Source of the DNA: Hyphomicrobiales bacterium
Lineage (GTDB): Bacteria > Pseudomonadota > Alphaproteobacteria > Rhizobiales > Rhizobiaceae
Length of the DNA: 64,000 bases
Reading direction: 5' to 3'
NCBI GenBank assembly: GCA_900467685.1
Contig: UBQX01000002.1
Span: forward strand, 62,001-126,000
In this document: positions 35,804 to 42,955 of the stretch, one piece after another
How the letters are laid out: every line of letters starts with the position of its first letter
Position numbering within the stretch: the first letter of the stretch is position 1
Notes under the pieces: model-generated
Databases searched by the model: none
Seen by the model: only the letters and a program-made list of their open reading frames with translations
What the model was told of the DNA's origin: nothing
Translations under genes and position numbers: made by a program

Positions 35804-35818
35804 GGGAAGCTCCAGGTC

Positions 35819-36172
35819 TTAATCTTCAAGATCGATGCCATCGAGTTGCCCGACCAGGATCGGCAAGGATGTCACGACAGTTCGGTACACGAGTTCGAGA
35901 TTGATGTCAGAATATCCATGAACGATGCGGTTTCGCAGACCCCGCATTTCATTCCATGGCAGAGACGCATGACGACTGACGAAATCGCGATGACGCTCTG
36001 CAATGCGCGCCGAGGCTTCCCCGATGATCGTCAGGCACATGATGACGGCGCGCTGCGTCTTCCGATCCGCCTCAAAGGCTTCAAATGGCATGTCTCCGAT
36101 GAACGATACCGCATCAGAGGCGGCCAATTTCATATCGCCAATGTAATCCGGAAGACGCCTTTCCCTGCTCAT
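35819..36172 (-). CDS. hepT: HepT-like HEPN ribonuclease toxin
   Basis: The 117-residue DUF86/HEPN protein has the catalytic RX4-6H motif: Arg80, His85, Tyr87 in LRNRIVHGY. HepT toxins cut RNA, for example the acceptor end of tRNA, and are silenced by the partner MntA, which adds AMP to the Tyr of RX4HXY. It overlaps mntA by four bases. Its stop codon TAA lies in frame with the following allA coding sequence and 15 bases before the proposed CTG start. The pair looks inserted in the purine operon. Confidence 0.9.
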   Translation of the reverse strand: MSRERRLPDYIGDMKLAASDAVSFIGDMPFEAFEADRKTQRAVIMCLTIIGEASARIAERHRDFVSRHASLPWNEMRGLRNRIVHGYSDINLELVYRTVVTSLPILVGQLDGIDLED

Positions 36173-36462
36173 ATGGGCCGGGCTTCATTCAGAACCTGCT
36201 GGCGGACACGCGGCGGGAAATCTCCGGGCGTCATCACGTCGACCTTGACCCCAAGGAGGTCTTTCAACTCTTCCATCAAGCCGCCGATATGAAACAGCGT
36301 CGTCCCCGGCAGCGCATCCACCAGAATATCGATATCGCTATCCGGCCGATCGTCCCCTCGCGCCGCCGAACCGAAGACGCGCGGATGAACGAGCGTGGGA
36401 TACCGCGCCGTCAGGGCACGGATTTCGTGTGCCTTCAACCGTACCAGTTCAGATGGCCGCAT
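36169..36462 (-). CDS. mntA: MntA-like nucleotidyltransferase antitoxin
   Basis: 97 residues from the ATG at 36462, with AAGGAG nine bases upstream; the open frame continues 17 codons but without a good site. The minimal nucleotidyltransferase motif GS-X10-D-X-D is complete (Gly31-Ser32, Asp43, Asp45 in GSAARGDDRPDSDID). MntA antitoxins AMPylate HepT. It overlaps hepT by four bases and lies 73 bp downstream of uraD, on the same strand. Confidence 0.9.
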   Translation of the reverse strand: MRPSELVRLKAHEIRALTARYPTLVHPRVFGSAARGDDRPDSDIDILVDALPGTTLFHIGGLMEELKDLLGVKVDVMTPGDFPPRVRQQVLNEARPI

Positions 36463-36534
36463 GACATTTGCTCCTTGAAGCCTTTGCAGCCAATATAGTG
36501 CAGTTCGGGCCATGCGTCATCCTGACGTACCGCC

Positions 36535-37029
36535 TCACGTGCCTTCCGGCAGCATACTGCTCAGCCGCAGAAGGGCGATCCGCTCCACCTGTGCGCAGGC
36601 TGTGGCAAACTCCGTATCCCGTTCATTGTTGATGCGCGTCTCGAATGCGCCGAGAATGTCGTTTTTCTGGAGCCCCTTCACCGCAATGATGAACGGAAAA
36701 CCAAACTTCTCCACATAGGCATCATTCAGCGTCGTGAACCGCGCATGCTCATCCGCCGACAGGCGATCCAGCCCCGCACCCGCCTGCTCCTTGCGGCTGT
36801 CCTCGGTGAGTTCACCGGCAATCGCCAGCTTTCCGGCCAGATCGGGATGGGCGCGTAGCACGGCAAGCCGCTCGGCTTCCGTTCCCGCGCGAAACGCCGC
36901 CGCCATCGCTGCATGGGCACCCTTCGCCGTCAGCGGCTCCGCAACACCAGTTCCATAGGCCCTCTCTGCAACCCACGGAGAGTGTTCAAACACGCCGCCG
37001 AAGCGCTCAACAAATTCATCTTTCGTCAC
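36535..37029 (-). CDS. uraD: OHCU decarboxylase
   Basis: UraD decarboxylates 2-oxo-4-hydroxy-4-carboxy-5-ureidoimidazoline to (S)-allantoin. The 164-residue helical protein has the active-site HPDLAGK at 61-67, GVFEHSPWVAERAY near the N-terminus, and the family segments AEHARF-like ADEHARFTTLNDAYVEKFGF and PFIIAVKG. It is the first gene of the uraD-mntA-hepT-allA-uraH-phosphoesterase transcript and is separated from puuE by a terminator. Confidence 0.95.
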   Translation of the reverse strand: MTKDEFVERFGGVFEHSPWVAERAYGTGVAEPLTAKGAHAAMAAAFRAGTEAERLAVLRAHPDLAGKLAIAGELTEDSRKEQAGAGLDRLSADEHARFTTLNDAYVEKFGFPFIIAVKGLQKNDILGAFETRINNERDTEFATACAQVERIALLRLSSMLPEGT

Positions 37030-37103
37030 GATACGTCATTCCTGAAGTTTCATCGCAATAGACCAGCGCCCGCGCCGGCGTTCAAGGGCCCGCCGGCTGG
37101 AGG

Positions 37104-37141
37104 AAAGAAAAAAAGCCGCCCGGCTTTGGACCGGACGGCTT
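37104..37141 (-). terminator. Terminator after puuE
   Basis: On the minus strand AAGCCGTCCGG and CCGGGCGGCTT form an 11-bp stem with one mismatch, followed by a seven-T run. It separates puuE from uraD. Confidence 0.8.
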
Positions 37142-37275
37142 ACCTTCTGAAATAGCCTTGCAACACCGAAACCTGAAATGCTGCTGCGCGAGATTGGAAA
37201 CGGCGTTTGACCACCACACCCCACGCCGGATGGAATATGAGCAAGGACTGTTACACCCTCATGAAGGGCTTGGGG

Positions 37276-38196
37276 TCATTTCGGCAGATGATGCTCATGC
37301 CAATGGTGGGCGATATCGATGCGGCGCGGCACCCAGACTTTCTCGTGGGACAGCACATATTCGATGAACCGCCTCAGCGCCGCTGCACGGCCCGGGCGTC
37401 CGACGAGGCGGCAATGCAGGCCGATCGACATCATCTTCGGCGAACCTTCCTTGCCCTCCTCATAGAGCGTGTCGAACGCATCCTTCAGATAGCAGAAGAA
37501 CTGGTCACCGGAATTGAAGCCCTGCGGTGTGGCGAAGCGCATGTCGTTGGCTTCGAGCGTATAAGGAATGATGAGGAACGGCTTGCCGTCGAGCCCCGGC
37601 ACCCAGAAGGGCAGATCGTCGGAATAATTGTCTGAGGAATAGAGGAAGCCACCCTCTTCCATGACCAGCCGCAGCGTGTTGTCGGACGGCTTGCCCTGGT
37701 ACATGCCGAGCGGCCGCGAACCGGCTACCTCGGTGTGGAGCCGCACGGCCTCTGCGATATGGGCGCGCTCCACCTCTTCCGGAAAGTCCTTGTATTCAAG
37801 CCAGCGATAGCCGTGGGAAGCGATTTCCCAACCTGCCTCGTTCATGGCCGCCACGGCCTCCGGATTGCGCGCCATGGCAAGCGTCACGCCATAGACCGTG
37901 ACAGGGACGTTCAACTGCGTGAACATGCGATGGAGCCGCCAGAAGCCGGCGCGCGAGCCGTATTCGTAGATCGATTCCATGTTGAGATTGCGCTGCTTCG
38001 GCCAGGCGGCCGCGCCGACGATTTCGGACAGAAGGTTCTCGGAAGCAGGGTCGCCGTCGAGAATGCAGCTCTCTCCGCCCTCCTCGTAATTCACCACGAA
38101 CTGCACCGCGATCCGTGCGCCACCCGGCCATTTCGGATCGGGAGTGTTGCGGCCATAGCCAATGAGATCACGAGAGGTTTTGACGTCGACAATCAT
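37276..38196 (-). CDS. puuE: PuuE-type allantoinase (polysaccharide-deacetylase fold)
   Basis: PuuE hydrolyses allantoin to allantoate without a metal-amidohydrolase fold. The 306-residue protein has the N-terminal RDLIGYGRNTPDPKWPGGARIAVQFVVNYEEGGE, SRAGFWRLHRMFTQLNVPVTVYG, EIASHGYRWLEYKDF with its His, and QFFCYLKDAFDTLYEEG and IGLHCRLVGRPGR. The start is taken as ATG 38196 (MIVDVK); a TTG at 38229 would add 11 residues. No allantoicase gene (alc) is in the window, though AllA needs its product ureidoglycolate. Confidence 0.94.
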   Translation of the reverse strand: MIVDVKTSRDLIGYGRNTPDPKWPGGARIAVQFVVNYEEGGESCILDGDPASENLLSEIVGAAAWPKQRNLNMESIYEYGSRAGFWRLHRMFTQLNVPVTVYGVTLAMARNPEAVAAMNEAGWEIASHGYRWLEYKDFPEEVERAHIAEAVRLHTEVAGSRPLGMYQGKPSDNTLRLVMEEGGFLYSSDNYSDDLPFWVPGLDGKPFLIIPYTLEANDMRFATPQGFNSGDQFFCYLKDAFDTLYEEGKEGSPKMMSIGLHCRLVGRPGRAAALRRFIEYVLSHEKVWVPRRIDIAHHWHEHHLPK

Positions 38197-38292
38197 CTGT
38201 TCTGCCTTCAGCGGTGATGCAATTTCCAAAATGGAGAAAACTGCAAACCGACTTGGCAGTCCAGACCCAATTTCGCGTTTGCGAAGGTCAAT

Positions 38293-38652
38293 TCAAGCCT
38301 GGAGCCAGCTTACCGCCTGATCGCGCTCGGCGACGGAAAAGACACGCGTCTCCGCCGGGATCATGAAGGCGAAATTGCGGGTCAGCGATGCCAGCGTCTC
38401 GTCATCGGTGACGAAAGCAAATTTCCTGAAATCGCGGAAATGCTTGAGCCCGAACATGAGATCGTCACGCATCGCACCCATCTCCATGCCATGGAAGCCC
38501 TCCGGCATGACAAAGAGCAGCCTGACAGGACCTTTCGTCACCGCCGCGTCCATCGCCGGCATCAGCACCGTCTCATAGTCCTCAGCGGTGAGCTTGCCCC
38601 GCGCTTCGAAGCCGAGAATATCCGCCGGCAGGTCGGTCAATTGCTTGAACAT
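38293..38652 (-). CDS. SpoIIAA/STAS-like protein
   Basis: 119 residues from the ATG at 38652, which has AAGGAG about eight bases upstream. The sequence (DILGFEARGKLTAEDYETVL, RLLFVMPEGFHGMEMGAMRD, HFRDFRKFAFVTDDE) fits the SpoIIAA-like family with a STAS/CRAL-TRIO type fold, found as a stand-alone protein in many proteobacteria. Its function is not known; the phospho-accepting Ser of true anti-anti-sigma factors is not evident. It stands alone between puuE and the FAD oxidoreductase. Confidence 0.8.
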   Translation of the reverse strand: MFKQLTDLPADILGFEARGKLTAEDYETVLMPAMDAAVTKGPVRLLFVMPEGFHGMEMGAMRDDLMFGLKHFRDFRKFAFVTDDETLASLTRNFAFMIPAETRVFSVAERDQAVSWLQA

Positions 38653-38771
38653 GACGGGCTCCTTCCGTTGACTTTGCGCCATTGCTCCATGGCGTCAAAC
38701 ACGGCGCGAGCAGAATAGTTCATCCGACGCAAACGCCCTTGATCCTGGACAAGCCCGGAAGCAGACCAGGC

Positions 38772-39947
38772 TCACCCGAGATGATGCGGGACGCGAAAGG
38801 ATGGCGGGATATCGACGTCGGCGGTCGCGAGAACGGATTGAAGCGCCGCCTCCGCCAGCCGATGTGCAATACCGAAGGACACCTTGAAGCCCCCTGTGAG
38901 CGCAATGATACGCTCGGCGTCCGGCAGCGGCCCCACCAGCGGGTCGCGAGCCATCGCCTTCGGCCTCAACCCCGCCCAGCGGTCGATCACCGGCGCATGT
39001 TCAAGGGCCGGCACAAGCCGACGCGCTCGCGCAATCAAATCTTCAAGCTGTTCATCCGTCGTGAAGGGCTCGCCGAATGTATTTTCGCTGGTCGACCCGA
39101 TGGCAACCTGAGCGCCTTCATGCGGGACGACATAAAGCCCATCCAGAAAGATCAATGGCAGCGACGGATCGATATCCGCTTTCATCATGGCCGACTGTCC
39201 CTTGACCGGCGCGCCGAGCACCTTTTCACGGGCGGGCAGAAGGCGCTCGAGCATGGGAAAGGCCTTGTAGCCAGCAGCTATGATGGCATGGCCGAAGCCG
39301 ACTGTCTCGCCAGAGGACAGCGTGGCGCTGGCCCTGGCTGCATCCAGATCAACAACGGCGACGCACTCAAACGTCGCGACATTCGGCAAGCGCTGCAGTG
39401 CGGCGATCAGAACCGACGTAAACGCCCGCGGATTGGCACGTGCGGCAAAGGTTTCCAGCACGAAACCACCTTCAATCCCTTCGGACAAAGGCCAGCCTGC
39501 GTCCGGCGCCTCATCGGTTAACCGCCATTCGAACGATCGCCCATCGCTCGCCCGCCAATTGGTCCGGGCGTCTGCCTCGTTCCGAAGCGCGATGTCGCGC
39601 AGATGCGGTTTCGGCAACGGGACGAGGCGGCCGGCGCGCGCGTAGCCGGACGACAGCCCGGTCTCCGCCTCCAGCGCCCGAACCTCGGTCTCCAGCGACA
39701 GAAGCGCATCGAACTGAAACTGCTTCTTGGGGTTCCACTTATCAGGACTATGCGCCATCAGCGCACCGAGATGGCCGTAGCTGGCGCCGTGTCCAAGCCA
39801 GCCTTCATCGACCAGCAGGACATCGAGTCCGGCGCGTCCTGCCTTCAGCGCCGCCCAAAGACCCATGACGCCACCGCCGACGATCAGCAGATCGACCCTG
39901 CGGCCCCATTGACCGGCAAGGTTCGGCGCTTTATCGCCTTCGCTCAT
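38772..39947 (-). CDS. FAD-dependent oxidoreductase (DAO family, MnmC2-like)
   Basis: 391 residues from the ATG at 39947. An N-terminal FAD-binding fold (DLLIVGGGVMGLWAALKAGR, then LLVDEGWLGHGASYGHLGAL), a central substrate domain and a C-terminal closing motif LTGGFKVSFGIAHRLAEAAL mark the D-amino-acid oxidase/glycine oxidase family. It is divergent from mnmD, and the two start codons share CATG. In E. coli MnmC these two domains are fused, and the FAD half removes the carboxymethyl group of cmnm5U34 in tRNA; the same job here is inference. Plain D-amino acid or sarcosine oxidation is the alternative. Confidence 0.8.
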   Translation of the reverse strand: MSEGDKAPNLAGQWGRRVDLLIVGGGVMGLWAALKAGRAGLDVLLVDEGWLGHGASYGHLGALMAHSPDKWNPKKQFQFDALLSLETEVRALEAETGLSSGYARAGRLVPLPKPHLRDIALRNEADARTNWRASDGRSFEWRLTDEAPDAGWPLSEGIEGGFVLETFAARANPRAFTSVLIAALQRLPNVATFECVAVVDLDAARASATLSSGETVGFGHAIIAAGYKAFPMLERLLPAREKVLGAPVKGQSAMMKADIDPSLPLIFLDGLYVVPHEGAQVAIGSTSENTFGEPFTTDEQLEDLIARARRLVPALEHAPVIDRWAGLRPKAMARDPLVGPLPDAERIIALTGGFKVSFGIAHRLAEAALQSVLATADVDIPPSFRVPHHLG

Positions 39948-40671
39948 GGACAAGGAAACTCCCGCAAAACCCGAGGCCGGAAGGCCCCAGCCGCTCGAAT
40001 GGCTCGACGGCGATATGCCCTATTCGACCGCCTTTGGCGACCATTTTTATTGCCGGGAAGATGGCCGCGCCGAATGCGCCTATGTCTTCCTCGACGGCAA
40101 TGGCCTGCCCGGACGCTGGGCGGACGGCAGGGAATTCGTGATCGGCGAACTCGGCTTCGGCACGGGCTTGAATTTCTGCGAAACGCTCCGGCAATGGAAG
40201 GCTTTCGACAGGCCCTCATCCGCCCGCTTGCATTTCATCTCCTTCGAGCTCTACCCGATGGAACGCGACAGCATCGCCAAGGCGCTCTCCCGCTGGCCAC
40301 TGCTGGACGCCGAGCGCGACGCGTTGATTGCGCGTTGGCCGGATCGCCCGGAAGGCATCGTGACACTCGATTTCGATGATCAGGTCTGTCTCTCCGTCGT
40401 TTGTGGCCCGGCGCTTGCCGGCATCGAAGCCAGCCGACAAACCTTCGACGCCTGGTATCTCGACGGCTTCGCGCCCTCGCGCAACCCGGATATGTGGTCG
40501 CCGGAAATCATGCAGGCACTCCATACCCATACGCGCCAAAACGGCACCTTCGCCACCTACGCCGCCGCCGGCTTCGTCCGACGCAATCTGCAGGGCGCGG
40601 GTTTCGAGGTGCTGCGACGGCCGGGCTTCGCGGGCAAGCGGGAGATGTTGTATGGGGCAAAGCGGGTCTAG
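39946..40671 (+). CDS. mnmD: MnmD-type tRNA 5-aminomethyl-2-thiouridine methyltransferase
   Basis: The 241-residue DUF752 protein matches the methyltransferase half of MnmC: EWLDGDMPYSTAFGDHFYCREDG, the S-adenosylmethionine loop IGELGFGTGLNFCETLRQW, HFISFELYPMERDSI, DAWYLDGFAPSRNPDMWSPE (conserved catalytic region) and TFATYAAAGFVRRNLQGAGF, GKREMLYG. It adds the last methyl group of mnm5s2U34 in wobble tRNAs. It overlaps the parE stop by four bases at its 3' end. Its start overlaps that of the FAD oxidoreductase, so its promoter must lie in that gene. Confidence 0.9.
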   Translation: MDKETPAKPEAGRPQPLEWLDGDMPYSTAFGDHFYCREDGRAECAYVFLDGNGLPGRWADGREFVIGELGFGTGLNFCETLRQWKAFDRPSSARLHFISFELYPMERDSIAKALSRWPLLDAERDALIARWPDRPEGIVTLDFDDQVCLSVVCGPALAGIEASRQTFDAWYLDGFAPSRNPDMWSPEIMQALHTHTRQNGTFATYAAAGFVRRNLQGAGFEVLRRPGFAGKREMLYGAKRV

Positions 40672-40958
40672 CCCGCAGGCGCGGTCCCCGGATCACGCGC
40701 CGTGTGGAAAACACTCAAGATGCTGATCGCATCGCGCTCGGCCAGATAGAATATCCGGTAAGGATACCGAGGAACGACGAGCACGCGAACGGCCGCAACG
40801 CTGGTCGGCCGCCCCAATGCCGGCATGGTGGTCAGATGGCTGAGCAGCAACTCCAGGGCAGCGAAAAACTCTTCCCCGGCCTTCGGATTGTGCTCCAGAA
40901 AATAGCGGCTGATGTCATCGAGTTCGCGAGCAGCGCGTTGCGTATAGCGCAGCCTCAT
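40668..40958 (-). CDS. RelE/ParE-family toxin
   Basis: The 96-residue protein has the ParE/RelE fold pattern: RLRYTQRAARELDDISRYF at the N-terminus, LLLSHLTTMPALGRP in the middle, and VRVLVVPRYPYRIFYLAERD followed by ILSVFHTARDP. ParE-type toxins poison gyrase; RelE types cut mRNA; the sequence fits ParE better because the RelE catalytic residues are not evident. It overlaps the antitoxin gene by four bases. Confidence 0.88.
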   Translation of the reverse strand: MRLRYTQRAARELDDISRYFLEHNPKAGEEFFAALELLLSHLTTMPALGRPTSVAAVRVLVVPRYPYRIFYLAERDAISILSVFHTARDPGTAPAG

Positions 40959-41179
40959 GCGCGGCGATGGCGGGCAAAGATCGCCTCTATCTCCGAAGGA
41001 TCGGCAAAGCGATCAGCTCCGGCATCCGCCAAACCATCCCGAACCGCAGCCCATTCCGCCTCAGACAGATCGACCTCGCCCGCACCCGCTGCAGCAAAGA
41101 GTGCAACAGCAAGCTCATCCTGCCTCTGGTCAGGCAGATTGCGAATGATATCTATGGCCTTTTCGAGCAGACGGGTCAT
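40955..41179 (-). CDS. Antitoxin partner of the ParE-like toxin
   Basis: The 74-residue protein has an N-terminal segment MTRLLEKAIDIIRNLPDQRQDELA and an acidic C-terminal segment EAEWAAVRDGLADAGADRFADPSEIEAIF typical of the toxin-wrapping part of ParD/Phd-like antitoxins. It precedes the toxin with a four-base ATGA overlap, the usual order. No clear DNA-binding motif is visible. The pair lies between mnmD and ctrA. Confidence 0.82.
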   Translation of the reverse strand: MTRLLEKAIDIIRNLPDQRQDELAVALFAAAGAGEVDLSEAEWAAVRDGLADAGADRFADPSEIEAIFARHRRA

Positions 41180-41220
41180 GGAGCATTTTTAGCACATCGC
41201 AGGTCGCATTGCGATGGCCC

Positions 41221-41255
41221 CAAAAACCAAAAGGCCCGCCGTCGCCGGCAGGCCT
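41221..41255 (-). terminator. Terminator after ctrA
   Basis: On the minus strand AGGCCTGCCG and CGGCGGGCCT form a 10-bp stem around GCGA (one wobble pair), followed by TTTTGGTTTTTGG. It lies 31 bp past the ctrA stop. Confidence 0.8.
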
Positions 41256-41285
41256 CTGGAACTTGGGCGGGATAGGCGAAACCAA

Positions 41286-41990
41286 TCAGGCGGTTTCGAG
41301 ATAGTCCGTGCTGCCATCGGGCTCGCGCAGCACATAGCCGCGGCCCCAGACGGTTTCGATGTAGTTGGCGCCGCCGGCAGCGTTTGCGAGCTTCTTGCGC
41401 AGCTTGCAGATGAAGACGTCGATGATCTTCAGTTCCGGCTCGTCCATACCGCCATAGAGGTGGTTCAGGAACATTTCCTTGGTGAGGGTCGTACCCTTGC
41501 GGAGCGAAAGCAGCTCCAGCATCTGGTATTCCTTGCCCGTGAGGTGAACGCGCTGGCCACCGACTTCAACCGTCTTGGCGTCAAGGTTCACGATCAGGTC
41601 GCCGGTCGAGATGACCGACTGGGCATGGCCCTTGGAGCGGCGAACGATGGCATGGATGCGGGCAACCAGTTCGTCCTTGTGGAAGGGCTTCGTCATGTAG
41701 TCGTCGGCACCGAAGCCGAGACCGCGAACCTTGTCCTCGATGCCGGCCATGCCGGAGAGGATCAGGATCGGCGTCTTCACCTTCGACAGGCGAAGCGTGC
41801 GAAGCACTTCATAGCCGGACATGTCGGGAAGGTTAAGATCCAGAAGGATGATGTCGTAGTCGTACAGCTTGCCGAGATCGACACCCTCTTCGCCGAGATC
41901 GGTGGTGTAGACATTGAAATTCTCGGATTTGAGCATCAACTCGATGCTCTGCGCCGTCGCGCTGTCGTCTTCAATAAGTAGAACCCGCAT
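41286..41990 (-). CDS. ctrA: CtrA, cell-cycle master response regulator
   Basis: The 234-residue OmpR-type regulator controls replication initiation, division and envelope genes in alphaproteobacteria. The receiver domain has Asp51 in [13 protein letters not shown], acidic pocket EDDS, and [13 protein letters not shown]. The winged-helix DNA-binding domain has [33 protein letters not shown] and [11 protein letters not shown]. The C-terminus ([10 protein letters not shown]) ends in small hydrophobic residues, as needed for ClpXP degradation. The ATG at 41990 gives the family's usual start MRVLLIEDD. It is divergent from the FliJ-like gene across a long, A/T-rich control region. Confidence 0.97.
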   Translation of the reverse strand: MRVLLIEDDSATAQSIELMLKSENFNVYTTDLGEEGVDLGKLYDYDIILLDLNLPDMSGYEVLRTLRLSKVKTPILILSGMAGIEDKVRGLGFGADDYMTKPFHKDELVARIHAIVRRSKGHAQSVISTGDLIVNLDAKTVEVGGQRVHLTGKEYQMLELLSLRKGTTLTKEMFLNHLYGGMDEPELKIIDVFICKLRKKLANAAGGANYIETVWGRGYVLREPDGSTDYLETA

Positions 41991-42432
41991 TCCTTTGTCC
42001 CCTTTTCCGCCGCTCAAGGTCCCTCGTTGGCTGCCCCACGCGATACGGATCCAGTCGTTGCCTGATTTGAAGCTGCCACGAAATGGTTAACAAATTCTGA
42101 TTCACCATGGCAAGATGTATCGAATTAGTTAAAGAAATTTCTCAGCCCCCTGATTTTCATGAGAAATCGGATTAAGAGATTCTAACTTTCAACGTTAAGA
42201 AATCCCTCTAACCGACTCTTTCGACTCAGCAATGGTACGTGGCGTATTTTTGTCCGCGTCGTTTACTGACCCTTAAATCATCCCGCATATCATTCACCAT
42301 GGCCGTAAACGAATGGTTACCAGGGGTAGGAATTTATTAAGATTGCCTAGGATTTTTCGTTAACGGTCGGAAAATGCCGCTGAAACGCGGCACCCATAAC
42401 CCAGAAGGTCTCACTTCACGGGAGTATTGCGT
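41991..42432. promoter_or_regulatory. 442-bp divergent control region of ctrA and the FliJ-like gene
   Basis: No gene is present. The region is much more A/T-rich than its surroundings and holds seven TTAA sites (42087, 42129, 42172, 42195, 42273, 42337, 42360) but no exact TTAA-N7-TTAA. Such clusters of CtrA half-sites are expected at ctrA, which controls itself in relatives. Several GAnTC methylation sites (for example GATTC, GACTC) also occur; CcrM control of ctrA is known in Caulobacter. Confidence 0.6.
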
Positions 42433-42783
42433 ATGAAGTCACGTGAGAGCCTCGTTCGCCTGAAGAATTTTCAGGTCAACGAAAAGCGCCGCCAATTGAA
42501 CCAGTTACAGATGATGATGGCGGATTTCGAGCGAATGATCAGGGATCTCGAGGCACAGATCGCCTTCGAGGAGAAGAAGTCTGGAATCACCGATTCGAAT
42601 CACTTCGCCTACCCGACCTTCGCCAAAGCTGCGCGTCAGCGTGCAGACAACCTCCTCGGCTCGATCAAGGAACTGAAGGTACAGCAGGATGCCGCCGAAC
42701 TGGCGCTGGAGGAGGCGGAAGCCGAATACAGCAAGGCGGCAGCGCTCGAAGAACGCGACACCGCAGCTCGCCTGCGCGCCTGA
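42433..42783 (+). CDS. fliJ: FliJ-like coiled-coil protein
   Basis: 116 residues from the ATG at 42433 with GGGAG eight bases upstream; a TTG two codons earlier is in frame. The whole protein is a charged coiled coil: SRESLVRLKNFQVNEKRRQL, MMADFERMIRDLEAQIAFEE, RADNLLGSIKELKVQQDAAE and ALEERDTAARLRA. FliJ is a chaperone-like stalk of the flagellar export ATPase FliI. No other flagellar gene is here, and coiled coils match loosely, so the assignment rests on family resemblance and the common placement next to ctrA in rhizobia. Confidence 0.7.
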   Translation: MKSRESLVRLKNFQVNEKRRQLNQLQMMMADFERMIRDLEAQIAFEEKKSGITDSNHFAYPTFAKAARQRADNLLGSIKELKVQQDAAELALEEAEAEYSKAAALEERDTAARLRA

Positions 42784-42810
42784 GACGACATCATCCCGGA
42801 GGGTGCACGA

Positions 42811-42852
42811 CCCTTCGCAAGCGCCTGGCAGCAGACGCTTGCGAAGGGTTTT
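42811..42852 (+). terminator. Terminator after the FliJ-like gene
   Basis: CCCTTCGCAAGCG (42811-42823) and CGCTTGCGAAGGG (42836-42848) are perfect complements, followed by TTTTG. Confidence 0.88.
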
Positions 42853-42894
42853 GTCGTGAGCCGAGACCTTCTCTTGCACCACGGCACTATCCAC

Positions 42895-42925
42895 AAAAAG
42901 CCCGGGCGTTCTGGCGCCCGGGCTT
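42895..42925 (-). terminator. Terminator after serA
   Basis: AAGCCCGGGCG (42898-42908) pairs with CGCCCGGGCTT (42915-42925); on the minus strand TTTTTG follows. It lies 30 bp past the serA stop. Confidence 0.88.
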
Positions 42926-42955
42926 CATCATTTTCGGCTATGAACGCCGGTCGTC

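Noticed and set aside
42087-42363. CtrA boxes in the ctrA-fliJ gap
   Set aside because: Seven TTAA half-sites occur but none forms an exact TTAA-N7-TTAA; listed only as a half-site cluster.
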